DNA of 64,000 nt. It comes from Dendrophyllia cribrosa (lineage: Eukaryota; Cnidaria; Anthozoa; Scleractinia; Dendrophylliidae). Under the pieces are notes generated by a model. It was given only the letters and a program-made list of their open reading frames with translations. It searched no databases and was not told the origin of the DNA. This document shows, one piece after another, positions 32,013-42,900 of this stretch. Position 1 is the stretch's first letter. Each line of letters opens with the position of its first letter. Position numbers and translations under genes: made by a program. The stretch covers positions 29,778,382-29,842,381 of the forward strand of contig JAJLRJ010000006.1 of the NCBI GenBank assembly GCA_024195265.1, read 5' to 3'.

Positions 32013-32201
32013 GAGCCGCTTAGCCCCCTTAACCGCCGAAGCCTGAGTGCAAGGACCTCGTACTCAGGCTCTGGCGATCAAGAGGGCCAAGCGGCTCTGG
32101 GGACGAGAATGAGAGGCTGATTGGAAAAGAAATCAAACATGGCGGACGAGAAGTGGTTGTAAAAAATGGTTGTGGAAGTCAGTCCTTAAATTGTGGAAAA
32201 T

Positions 32202-33338
32202 ATGGGTAAAAGAACCAAATTCCCCACTCAAAAGTTGTGGGTACGAAGAAATGGAAGACTATGCCGTCGTTATTCAATTGACGATCCTCCCGAAGGTCAT
32301 TGGAATTTCTCAAAAGGACAACCTCTATTAATGTCGGCTTCCATCCTAGACTTGCCCGACGAGTGTTTAGTTATCGTGTTCAAAAACCTTGAAGCTCACG
32401 AGATTTGTAACGTTGCTAGAGTGTGCAAGAGGTTTTATCTCGTTTCTCGGAATCCTACATTGTGGAAATTTATCGACCTTTCCTTCCAGAATTTTGTGAG
32501 TTTGATCCGGGCTTCTCTTGTAGACACTGATTGCAGTTGGACAGAAGTGATCACAAATGCCAAAAGGCGAATGTTGTTCGCATTATTTCTTTCCGCAAGA
32601 AAGGCTGCATTAACTGAAATTCTTGCTCATGGCGACTTCAATCTCTTTCGTGAAGCAGACGTGTTTATATACCTTCTCAATAACTGTAATTTGAAGAATT
32701 TGAAGAGCATTTCTTTGCGGATACCACATAGTTGGGACTATAACTTTAGAAGAGATATGCGTGATATCCAAACTCTGCAGCATTTTTTGCAGTGCTTAGT
32801 AAAGAACTGCCGCAATGTTTTAAAGTCACTGCGATGTTATGTGGATGTTTCTTTCAACACGGCAATTCTATTGGGAAGCCTTCATAATTTGGAATATTTA
32901 GATTTGCATTTTCCTTTGCATGATACTCTGCAACCTGAATGCATGGATGCTGTCTTGTCGTCACTTCCTAATTTGAAGTACCTCAAGATAACAATTCGTC
33001 AGAACTTTCAAGACGATGAATACTTTCCTGGCTATGTACTGAGATCTGAGTCTTTAGAGACACTTGATTTTGGTTTCACCAAAGAATTCTTGATCAGGAA
33101 TTTGTTTCTCCCAAGGCTCCACACAATAAATGCTAAATATCTCACAAATTACCATCACACGCAAAGGGCTGTGTGTCTTTTTGATGTTGTCAAGAGAGGT
33201 TGCCCCCTTATTCAAACTCTAAATGGTTACACTTCTTCATTCCCTGGCTTGCAGAATTTTCACATCAGTGAGGCTCAAGAAAGGCAGTTGTATTTCTGTA
33301 TTTGTCCCATTCATGCTCCATGGAGAGTTTATGTTTAG
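32202..33338 (+). CDS. Intronless F-box protein, copy 2
   Basis: Paralogue of the gene at 26907, about 70 percent identical by eye over its length. ATG 32202 gives MGKRTKFPTQKLWVRRNGRL; an earlier GTG in frame is not needed. The F-box reads SILDLPDECLVIVFKNLEAH, then NVARVCKRFYLVSRNPTLWK. LRR-like stretches are LHNLEYLDLHFPLHD and LSSLPNLKYLKITIRQ. The protein is 378 residues and ends FCICPIHAPWRVYV, a tail lost from copy 1 by a stop codon. Absence of introns in both copies suggests an intronless ancestor that was duplicated locally with its flank (the GTGGAAAATATGGGT context is shared). Substrate unknown. Confidence 0.88.
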   Translation: MGKRTKFPTQKLWVRRNGRLCRRYSIDDPPEGHWNFSKGQPLLMSASILDLPDECLVIVFKNLEAHEICNVARVCKRFYLVSRNPTLWKFIDLSFQNFVSLIRASLVDTDCSWTEVITNAKRRMLFALFLSARKAALTEILAHGDFNLFREADVFIYLLNNCNLKNLKSISLRIPHSWDYNFRRDMRDIQTLQHFLQCLVKNCRNVLKSLRCYVDVSFNTAILLGSLHNLEYLDLHFPLHDTLQPECMDAVLSSLPNLKYLKITIRQNFQDDEYFPGYVLRSESLETLDFGFTKEFLIRNLFLPRLHTINAKYLTNYHHTQRAVCLFDVVKRGCPLIQTLNGYTSSFPGLQNFHISEAQERQLYFCICPIHAPWRVYV

Positions 33339-33383
33339 TAAAAGCACTGTTATCTGCCAGATATATCTTGTTGTTTAAGAAAA

Positions 33384-33545
33384 TATCTATAGCCCCTCCA
33401 CAGAAGGTGTTTTGTTTTAAATTCCCCACCTGCCCCCTCTCCACCCCTCTGGAAATTTCCAGTTAAGTTTCATACTTTCCTTAAAAACGTTTTTAGAATT
33501 TCCAATGGCCTTTCATGAGGGTATGGATATTTCTTGGAACTGCAC
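33384..33545. mobile_element. C-rich MITE family C, copy 2
   Basis: CCCCTCCACAGAAGGTGTTT..CCCTCTGGAAATTTCCAGTT, ending GGTATGGATATTTCTTGGAA; matches 23718-23910 and 25877-26000. Confidence 0.5.
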
Positions 33546-33570
33546 ATTTTCAAAACCACTAGCCAAACTT

Positions 33571-33960
33571 TAGGGATAGTTTCACGGTTCAGCGCATGTG
33601 CACAGATTAAAATGCTTTATTTGCTTCTTACCAATTTTATCGGTTAAAAAACATTCACATTTACTTCAACAAAGGGAAGGATGACCAAAATTCACAGAAA
33701 ATTTCAACGGATTACACCGACAAAGTCAACACTGAATAAAACCTTTGACCCAAAGGATTTATTCTATGCTCTGGTGGCTTTCATGGCGCACATGCATGGG
33801 TATGCATAATCATCCATTCAATCAGCTGACTAACCAAAACAATTTCACGGGCAAATTTCCCGCCAGAGTTATCTACTCGCTTCCGATTGGTCTAAACAAT
33901 GAAATTAAATGGGTTACGTCATAGCTTGCACATGCGCCGAACCGTGAAACCCTCTCTTTA
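33571..33960. mobile_element. 390-bp MITE
   Basis: TAGGGATAGTTTCACGGTTC..GCGCATGTGCA at the left is inverted as TGCACATGCGCCGAACCGTG..CTCTCTTTA at the right. Non-coding interior. Confidence 0.82.
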
Positions 33961-33999
33961 ATACAACTTGATCAAACAAAAACATCTCAAACTTATTAC

Positions 34000-35043
34000 A
34001 AAATTTTTTATTCTGATTGTTCATCATTAGACCATGGATGCATGTGTTTCCCATGATATGCAGCAATTACTTTAAACAGCAATGCTTTTCAAACACCATT
34101 AAAGTGCACTTGAGTAGTAACGTTGTTGCTGTAACTCCACAGTTTTTAAAACTTGAGAACTGTATCAGTGTCATTTTGATTTAAAAAGGTTCAAAGTGAT
34201 AAAAAGTAATCACTGATGGGAGATATTGCTGATAATAACAGGACAGCTGTCGGTACAAATCAGGCACATTCATACTAGATATATAGTGATTAAATAAGAA
34301 ATTGTCAATGACTATAATGTCAATATAGCTTTGTTGCAGTTGACCTAAGGGATCTATAATCTCAAGCATTCCTTGCTTTTCTATAGACTCCCTCATCACT
34401 AGCCTGCGCGCAGACTATCCGATTTCCTTGCTCCCCGCGGAAAACTGTATTACCAGAATCTGATAAAAAAATATATAATCATTTGTTTTGTGTGATAAAA
34501 ATAAATAAAGTTAAAAGTTGAAAGGTGTTACAGTTGCTTTTGAAGTGCCTCTTCTCGGTCATCTGTTTACACCCCCCTCCCCCCCCCCCCCCCCCCCTCC
34601 CCCACCCACTGACGCCAGATTGTGGGTTACAACTAAATCAAATCAAGTCTAAAACTGGAAATTAAAAGACAGAAACTTTTAGATGTTTAGATTTGGTCTC
34701 AATTGAACTTCTTTTGTACCAGTTGCGTGACTTGCTTGTTTTCTATCACGATCTGCTGTATATTACAAATATTGCGTAACGAGCCAAACGTGAATCTTTT
34801 GTCACGCAAATGTAGTCTCCGTAGCTAAACAACAGAAAAAAATTAATATATATTATATTTGCACCGTAACTTCTTCTCTTTAATGTAAGTAAATCACCCG
34901 CTAAACCATACACGTGGAAAAATGGAGAAATTTTGCAACACTGTTATCGTGTGGGCGCTGAAAACTGAGTTAATATATTAACGTCCAGAACTGAAAAGGT
35001 CTGAGTGAGTTGAAGGCCTTGTAGGTCCTCATACACATTGTAG
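34000..35043. other. Profilin 3' flank; no further gene seen
   Basis: Apart from a poly(C) tract at 34573-34600 I see no element or reading frame with recognisable content. Profilin 3' UTR must lie in the right part; 34490-34510 has TTTATT/AATAAA-like motifs. Confidence 0.4.
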
Positions 35044-35466
35044 TTACAAATTTACGCTTTCAAGATAATTTGCAATCTTTGCAACAGCTATGTTCGTATT
35101 CCCTTGTTGTCCATTTTCGCAAGTGTGAGCGATAATCACTGCTGTTTTACTGGCCTGCATCGTAATTCCGCCGTCACAGCCCCTCTTTGCCAGGACCATT
35201 TTATTGTCAATCTCGCGTAAGAAAATGTAGCAGAAGCCCGCAACACGAATTTCCGTTGAAAAACCTGTAAAATCCTTCTTCTTGAAGCAGTTGGCGATAA
35301 CCTCTCCTTCATTTGGCAATAATTCTAACATGCGCGGATCAGTTTCTAACGTTGTCCATAGATTTCCGCGTTCTAAGCCAATAATACAGGCCTTGTCGAT
35401 GTGCGCTTTTCCCGAGCTATCATTCCACTGTTCAATAAGATTATCGATATAGTCGTCCCACGACAT
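35044..35466 (-). CDS. PFN: Profilin, single exon
   Basis: Profilin binds monomeric actin, proline-rich proteins and phosphoinositides and controls actin assembly. The frame begins MSWDDYIDNLIEQW, the conserved N-terminal helix with the Trp and Tyr that bind poly-proline, and ends AVAKIANYLESVNL, the C-terminal helix. The core has GFCYIFLREIDNKMVLAKRG and the QASKTAVIIAHTCEN strand, as in invertebrate profilins. The length of 140 residues matches the family. The whole coding region is one exon; an intron in the 5' UTR cannot be excluded. It lies on the same strand as, and downstream of, OTUB1, about 1.5 kb away. Confidence 0.95.
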   Translation of the reverse strand: MSWDDYIDNLIEQWNDSSGKAHIDKACIIGLERGNLWTTLETDPRMLELLPNEGEVIANCFKKKDFTGFSTEIRVAGFCYIFLREIDNKMVLAKRGCDGGITMQASKTAVIIAHTCENGQQGNTNIAVAKIANYLESVNL

Positions 35467-35639
35467 TTTAAAAGTATTTCTGAGCGTTGTTGCAAACAGG
35501 AAAAGTCAAATTCTGTTTTCCTTCTTCCTTCTCAGATTCAAATCAGCTATCATCGTCATCATCTGATATCAGACTGCGTGCCTAGCTAGCCTGCGAGTCA
35601 GCCGATGGACAATTCTATTTTTGAGTAAGGGGTGCGGGG

Positions 35640-35870
35640 CCAGGGGGCGGGGGGGGACTGGTCTTGAGGTCTAAAGGTTTTGCAAGAATTGTTTATTGTT
35701 TGTTTTTTATTTCACCTTATGTTATATTTTTTTCTTTGGCCTTATGTGACTTATGTGCAAGAATTTTTCCCCTCTACTTTTGCTTCTTTTTGGTAATTGC
35801 CCCCCCCCCCCCCCCCCCCTACCCCATTTTCAAAAATAAAAAGGTCCATCTCTATTAGTCTGTTCACAAA
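35640..35870. repeat. G-tract and C-tract pair (G/C-bounded repeat)
   Basis: GGGGCGGGGGGGGACTGG near 35645 and a long poly(C) at 35798-35820 bracket a T-rich interior. This may be another member of the tract-bounded family, but ends are not clearly inverted. Confidence 0.4.
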
Positions 35871-36126
35871 CTTTTCCTTGCGCGCGTAAACATCATAGAT
35901 TCCTTTAATTTGAAACATGATCCTCAGGCACAGTTTACCAATCTAATTGTTCCCTATTTATTTATTTATATTACATCAATAAGTGATCACGTATGTGTTT
36001 CTGTATGTCAAACTGTTAATGACTGAATTCATGACTCTTTTCACAGCCCAATATACAGATAGACCTAAATCGTTGTCTTTTGCAAATGATTTCCTTTAGT
36101 CCACTTCAAGAACAACGCCAGTCCAT

Positions 36127-36410
36127 AGAGCAGTTTTCAACTGAGTATCGAAAGCAATTTCGTGATTACTTTGGTTTTTACATTGCTGTGCTTCGAGTTT
36201 AGCTAAAAAATCTCTTACCACTTTCTTAACCAATCAGAGAAAAAACTAACACCAATCGCGACTTGCTTGTACACGTTTTCCCGCGCTTGGCGCCGGCTAC
36301 ATGTATTTGCTTTAAGTTCTGATTGGTTCATTTGTATGTCTGCGTCTGTTGTGATTGGTCAGAGCAATTGCTTTGGTTTTGGTCTTACTACACTCAATTG
36401 AAAGTCGCTC
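36127..36410. mobile_element. TIR element, family A, copy 3
   Basis: AGAGCAGTTTTCAACTGAGT to ACTCAATTGAAAGTCGCTC, with the same interior order as 3535-3818 (CCGCGCTTGGCGCC, ATTGG motifs). Confidence 0.85.
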
Positions 36411-36417
36411 ACATGGT

Positions 36418-36735
36418 GTATAGTAACGGTAACGGTAGTCTAGTAGTTAGCACGTCAGTGACATCACTGGGAACCCACATTGGGAGTCTCCAGCCTCCTC
36501 TGCAAGTCTCCACGGGCGACTCTGGGCTCGAGGGTTAGTAGGGGACTGTAGAGAGAAGAAAAAAAGAGGAGCACTGGGGACTTGAGATCGCGCCATGCTC
36601 TCCCCAGGCCCCTTCTAATTCTCAAGTCTCTTTGTCTGTGGAGGATCTGGAGACTAGGATCTCTTGTGCTTAAATTGGAAATTCGGGAGGCAGAGAAGGA
36701 GGCAACCTCGTTCCCAGCGCCTGGGAACGAGATTG
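36418..36735. repeat. Unclassified repeat, TCTAGTAGTTAGCACGTCAG to CTGGGAACGAG
   Basis: AACGGTAACGGTAGTCTAGT resembles a tRNA-type A box, and GGCTCGAGGGTTAGTAGG may be a decayed B box. The right part ends in the palindrome CTCGTTCCCAGCGCCTGGGA. Probably a composite SINE/MITE remnant at the 3' side of OTUB1. Confidence 0.35.
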
Positions 36736-36998
36736 AGAAGGAGGCTGTATGGGGAGACTCGTATACAAATTATGCGAATGAACATCAGAAATTTGAAAAG
36801 AAACTGTACTGTTAGGAAGAAAAAGTATAGAGGCTGTTTCCCCAAGAAACAACAACAGCTACTATTTCTCAAACAAAACAGCTAGTTTTATTCACAAATC
36901 TGTACAAACCATTTTTAATGTAAATAAATATTCTACTGAAAACATGCATTTAGGTCCAGTCAATTGATAAAAAATAATTTCTTTGCAAGAAAATTATG

Positions 36999-39900
36999 TC
37001 AGAGCTGCTTCTGGTACAAAATGTCATAATGTCCAGGCCTATACAGTAGAGTGACTAACGGGTGTGAGCCGTCTTCTGGGAAGTCATGATGATTGACAGA
37101 TGAATCTCCACCTCTGTCCACATACACCACACGGACACACACACCAAGTGCGTCAGTCAATGCTATGATGTGAATGTGGTCACTTTCCTTGGCCATAGGC
37201 TCTACTTCCTGATGAGAGAGGAATAGTATTAATATGAAGCAAAGTGTGAAAAAAGAACATTCTTGGCAACCCAGCTTGAGTTCAACTCATGACAGGATAT
37301 TGACAGGTGTCCTTGTGGGACTTTGTATGTATGTAATTTGCCAATAGATTTCAACTCAATTTTACGGATTTGGAGCCCCGGTAAAACTTAGTTGCAGGCA
37401 TTATTAATATATCCTCATTCTTAAAATATGCTGCATGAAAAGAGCACAAATACCATAATAACATAAACATTACTTATTCTAAAAACATAGCACGTGAATC
37501 AGGAAAAATTACACAAGTTCTAAGTTTCATGCCAAACGAATAAGCAAACATGGTTCTAAAGCAAAGGAACAGAGTGGCTCCAAATCCACAGGGGGGGGGG
37601 GGGGGTCCAACTCCACTGATGGCATTGCAGGGAGGGGAGGGTGGGAAGTTGCATGCAGGGGGTCGGGAAGGGAGCTCCAAAGGTGTGAAGAATCTTTTAT
37701 TTACAGCATTTTGTATTCAGGAGTTCGCTCATAGGAGCCTTTGATTTAACATGTGGGTTTTTATGTTAACAGATGCTGGTTAGCTTTTCAATACCTGGAC
37801 ATGCACAACAGACACAAAAGTTATTTTTGACTCTCCCTCGATCAACTGACATGACCGTATTTACCTGGCTGCAGAATTCTTTGACTGTTCTTCCTCCCTC
37901 AATGAAGTTCTCAAAAAAATCAGACTTTTTCTGAAGTTGAGCAGATGTTAAAAGTCGTAGATAAACAACAATATAATTTGAAAGGCCTTCGTCCCGGAAT
38001 GTCTGCAACAAATAAAAAAATATGACATTTTAGAGTTAGCTCTGTACTAAACTACAGTTGAAGCTCCCATGAGTAAACACCCTCGGGAAGCAGAAAAAGC
38101 ATCTTGAACTGGAGCTGCCCACTTACGGAATGATTCTTGTAAGAGGAGAGTTCAAACAGGGCTTTGTCAAGGCAGCAGTAAGTAGAGCTGTCTGCTTACA
38201 AGACTATCTACTCAGAGAGCTTCGACTGTTTGAGCAGTCTTTGAGTCTCTGCATACAGTAACTGGTGACCTGGTAGTCATGGTAACATTCCTCGCACATA
38301 CCTAATAAATTTATGTTATTGTTTGTGGATGAAATCTGCTAGTGTGACCATTTAAATAAAAGCTACTGAGCAGTACTGTCCCGTGGTATTGTTTACTATA
38401 CTAAACAAGATGGTGCTATTATTCCAGCAAAACTGGGAGAAAGCCACACTTGTGAGATGGTAAGAAGCAGGAGGGAAAAAAGAGATATTGTGCAATATTA
38501 GGTGTGGAAAAGGGTCTCACAGTCTCATTTTTGAGCAGTTCTCTACATCTCGAATTCGCAATTAACTCTTCACCCAAGTGTAGAAATGGCTACCAGCGAC
38601 ATAATGCTGTGGGTAACCCTGTGATGGACTAGCATCCCATCCAGGGGGGGAGTAGCAATACTCCTAGTCACTTCATAGTATATAAACCAGGTCACCCTGT
38701 GATGGACTATCATCCCATCCAGCGGGGAGTAGTAATACTCCTAGTCACTTCATAGTATATAAACCAGGTCACCCTGTGATGGACTAGCATCCCATCCAAG
38801 GGGAAGTAGTTATACTCCTAGTCACTTCATAGTCTATAAACCAGGTCACCCTGTGATGGACTAGCATCCCATCCAGTGGGGAGTAGTAATACTCCTAGTC
38901 ACTTCATAGTATATAAACCAGGTCACCCTGTGATGGACTAGCATCCCATCCAGGGGGGAGTAGTTATACTCCTAGTCACTTCATAGTATATAAACCAGGT
39001 CACCCTGTGATGGACTGGCATCCCATCCAGTGGGGAGTAGTACATGTAATACTCCTAGTCACTTCATGGTATATAAACCAGGTCACCCTGTGATGGACTA
39101 GCATCCCATCCAGTGGGGAGTAGCAATACTCCTAGTCACTTCATTGTATATAAACCAGGTCACCCTGTGATGGACTAGCATCCCCTCCAGTGGGGAGTAG
39201 CAATACTCCTAGTTGTTGCATGCTCCAGAAACCAGATTAAACTCTGATTGTGTGGGTTCCCTGTGACTTATGTGCAACTTAACCCTTTAACTCCCAAGAG
39301 TCTGCCAAACATGAAAATTCAAGAAAAACAAATGGTACCATGTAAAAGTACTGCTGAAGAAGTTTCATTTGAATGGTCACACCATAGGATTTCGTCCACA
39401 GACTCGGAAGTTAGAACTACACTACATGTCTCCATAATAGACTCAGGGAGTGAAAGGGTTAACTGTAAGGCTAGTAAATTCCAATAAGTAGCTCCACAAA
39501 TGATCATCCCTACCTTCAACAACTCTTCAACAGACTGGTCTTTCCCAACATTTTCAATTGTTTCCATGAACTGATATTAGGACAAAAAGAAAAACTATAA
39601 TTCTTAAAAACAGCTAAGACATTTCTCAATTGTTTATTAGTTTATTAACTAAAGAGAAGTCTGTACATACAAGGCAGTAGATGGTAGGTTTTTATCAAAT
39701 GACCCACCTTTGGTAATCACCTGGAAGAAATAAACAAATTGGCAGTTGATGCCCTGGTAAGGAGATTAATGTTAAGGAGCTGCCAGACATTGTTCACTTT
39801 TTTCACTTGTATTTATTTTAAAACCTTTCAATAAGAATACAGATATGAATGCAATATATCTTTTCAGCATTCAGTGGCATGTTAATATATTCAAACATCA

Positions 39901-42900
39901 ATAGTTAACTTACAACTTGATGAAAGTCCTCTATTGTGAATGAGGGGAATCCGAGAGAAACAAGTTCATCTTTACTGCGAGATGCCAGAGCTTGAAATCT
40001 GTTTTAAAAGGAGGGAATAAAAATATCACAAGTGTTAAAACCATTACTAATGGCTTTAAAATGGTAGTGATGGACCAAGACCAATGCTCAATGCCTCGTG
40101 TATTCATGAGATACATGTAAAAATGCATTAAAAAAATGTCCCACCTGTCAAATTCGACCTGATTGCCAATCAACACTTCAAGGTAAGCAAATCCAAAAGC
40201 TCGGTAGAAGCAGTTACCATCGCCTCTAGTTTTTCTAACATGTGAATAATTCAAAGCTAGGTCCTAAAGTAAAAGAAGGAGGAAATTACCCTTAAAATTT
40301 TATAACATCTGCTGGTATTAACCGAGATTTCCCAATGTGCAATCCTGGTGGTGGTAATGGGTCATGCCTGTTAACAACCCTAATGCAACATTCTGTTGCT
40401 ATGGAAACTGATGATTACAGTAATGTCCATTTTATCACTGATAACAGTGAGAACAGAGTTTGATCCCAGGTAAGATATTTGGACAAATGACTGCACAATG
40501 CAGTAAGCACATGCCACCACTTAAGAGCACAAAGTCACTGTGCATTTGTAAATAGAATGTCATCAGAACTAAGTTCCTTGTAACACCACTCAATAAATGT
40601 GTTTACTTTTTTATGTTTATATCTTGTCGTTAAATTTTTCTTTGGTTTGAAAATGTTCAAACCAGTTTGATTTTCATTTTCCTTTCTCTTAGATTATCAT
40701 AATGAATCCGAGACAAAGGAAAATTAAAATTAAAATGGCTTGAACATTTTCAAACCAAAGGAAAATTTGGACCACAACAAATATACCTTAATTTTGGATT
40801 GGTATATAAAATCATCCATAGCGTATTCTTTTTCTAAGCAGGTAATGTCCATTTTATCGCTGATAAGGGAATGAATTTCCGCAATCTGTGATAAAACAAA
40901 TTAAATGAATAACAAAAAAATTGTACAACTGACAAGTTTAAATAAATTAGTCATACTGTAAAAATTGTGGAAAATAAGCTGTTTTACCAGTATTTTTAAA
41001 TAGCAAGATATAAGAAGGTACCGGTATGTTCAGGTTCTAACAAAGATACATTGTTGCGGCTGAATTATATCCTGTTTTCATGATTACAGCCAAGAGTTTA
41101 CTTTAAGCTTGCTTTATTATCTTGAAATGGGAAGACAAAATCACCAAAAGAGATGGAAGACAAAAAGACAAAATTACGGCTAAAAGAAGGAAAATTCCAC
41201 CAGAATGGCAATGTTTATTTCTCAACCGCCTGTCAAGAAATCAAATTTGATGAACTGGAATCCACTTCCATCCTTGTAATCCTGCACTTTATCTCCAAAC
41301 TACTGTACTGCTTCTGTTTTGCTCTATTAAATCTTTTTATCCAATTTAATTGCATATTTGTTCGCATTTGGCGATATAACATGGAGATAAGCCGAGCAAA
41401 ATCTGCTATTTTGATGGGACAGTGCCCCTTTAAGAATGTTTCAATAATTTTGATGTTTATGCATCCTTACTATGCACTCAATTCTCAGTGCATGAAGGGG
41501 TGAGTGGAATAAAGCCCAAAGTGAATTCTGATCAACTGCTAGCCTCTCCTTCCACTTTGTCTTGTATATGCTCATATAACAAAAGAAGAATTTGGCTATA
41601 GATCAGGAGTCACTTAGGGCCTTATCCCAAACTGGAATAAGGCCCTAAGTGACTACTGATCTGAAACCAAATTCTCCCTTTGTTACATGAGCATATACAA
41701 GTCAAACTGGAAGGAGAATCTAGCAGTTGATCACAAGTCACTTAGGGCTTTATTCCACTATGAATGGAGTGCCAAGAACACCAAGAACATTGTTATTAAT
41801 TTTATTATTATTTCTATTGTTATTACCTCTTTCTGGATATTATCCACCTGAGCCATGATAGCCTCATCATAATTCCCAGTGACTGAAAAAAATAAACAAG
41901 AAAAAATGTGAATATACAATGATGTAGATAACACTCGAGATACTTAAACTATAGGCTTTTCAAAATAAATCCCATAATTTCTTGACTTTTCATCTTAAGC
42001 ACCATTTTCAGGACTTTTGCAGATAATATCTGATTAAACATATTTGAACATATTTATGCTCATCGAACTTGAGGAACAGTGTTTCATCAGGATTTACAAA
42101 CACTGAGAAGTGGGTTGAAATAACTTGGCAAAAGTATACCTGCCAAGTCTCACGCCTGCGAGGCCAAAACCACGATCTCACGCCTATGGAGCAATTTCTC
42201 GCGCCTTACATGAGAAAAAACTGATTGCATGATTCAATTAAAAATATAGTTATGTTCATGAAAATACGGCAATTTCTGTAGGTTTTTATGGTTCTGAACA
42301 TTACAAATACAGCTAGATGTTATTAAGCGGAGGTCTGAGGTCCCTTAAAACTTCAGAATTCTTTGGAACATCTTCGGACAACTTCGGACATCTTCGGGAA
42401 TAGATCGGGTTCTCTTCGGATTTGGTCGCATCGCCTTCGGAAATCCTGGCACTACCATGAAAAAATTCTCACGCCTATCACTCGGAAAAAGTTGGCAGAT
42501 ATACAAAAGCAAATACCAAGGAATGTACGGTACTAATCAGTTAGATGGTTTCTTGTTCCCACATGTACTTTTCTTCTGTGACAGTCAAAATGGTTTGCTC
42601 ATATTTAAAATGCTCTAATGGTAGTATCAATAACTCCTTTAAGCTTCAGATAAAAAGAAAAATGATAAAACATTGCAGGCTTACTGTTTTCTTAACTCCA
42701 TAATTTTAAAACTAGGTTGTACTTCAGCCCAACTGTGTTCTGAAAGCTGTTGTTGCAGCCCAAAAATATAATGCGTAACTCCAATGTCGGGCATTCTGTC
42801 ACCCTGTTTTTGTCCCTCCCACCAAATGATGCCAGAAATCATAGCAGCTGATGTAAAGGCCAACACTCCACACAGTTTGTGGAGTGGGGAACAGTCACAA

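Larger units (their letters stand above)
30700..32111. mobile_element. MITE with CATTCTCGTCCCCAGAGCC ends, split by a later insertion
   Basis: CATTCTCGTCCCCAGAGCCG at 30700 pairs with AGCGGCTCTGGGGACGAGAA at the right end (32111). The left arm is interrupted after CCGCTT by the hAT-like element at 30723-32012. Without the insertion the element is about 120 bp. Confidence 0.75.

Noticed and set aside
41100..41435. TTAA element ending GGGACAGTGCCCCTTTAA
   Set aside because: No matching inverted left end was found, so boundaries cannot be supported.
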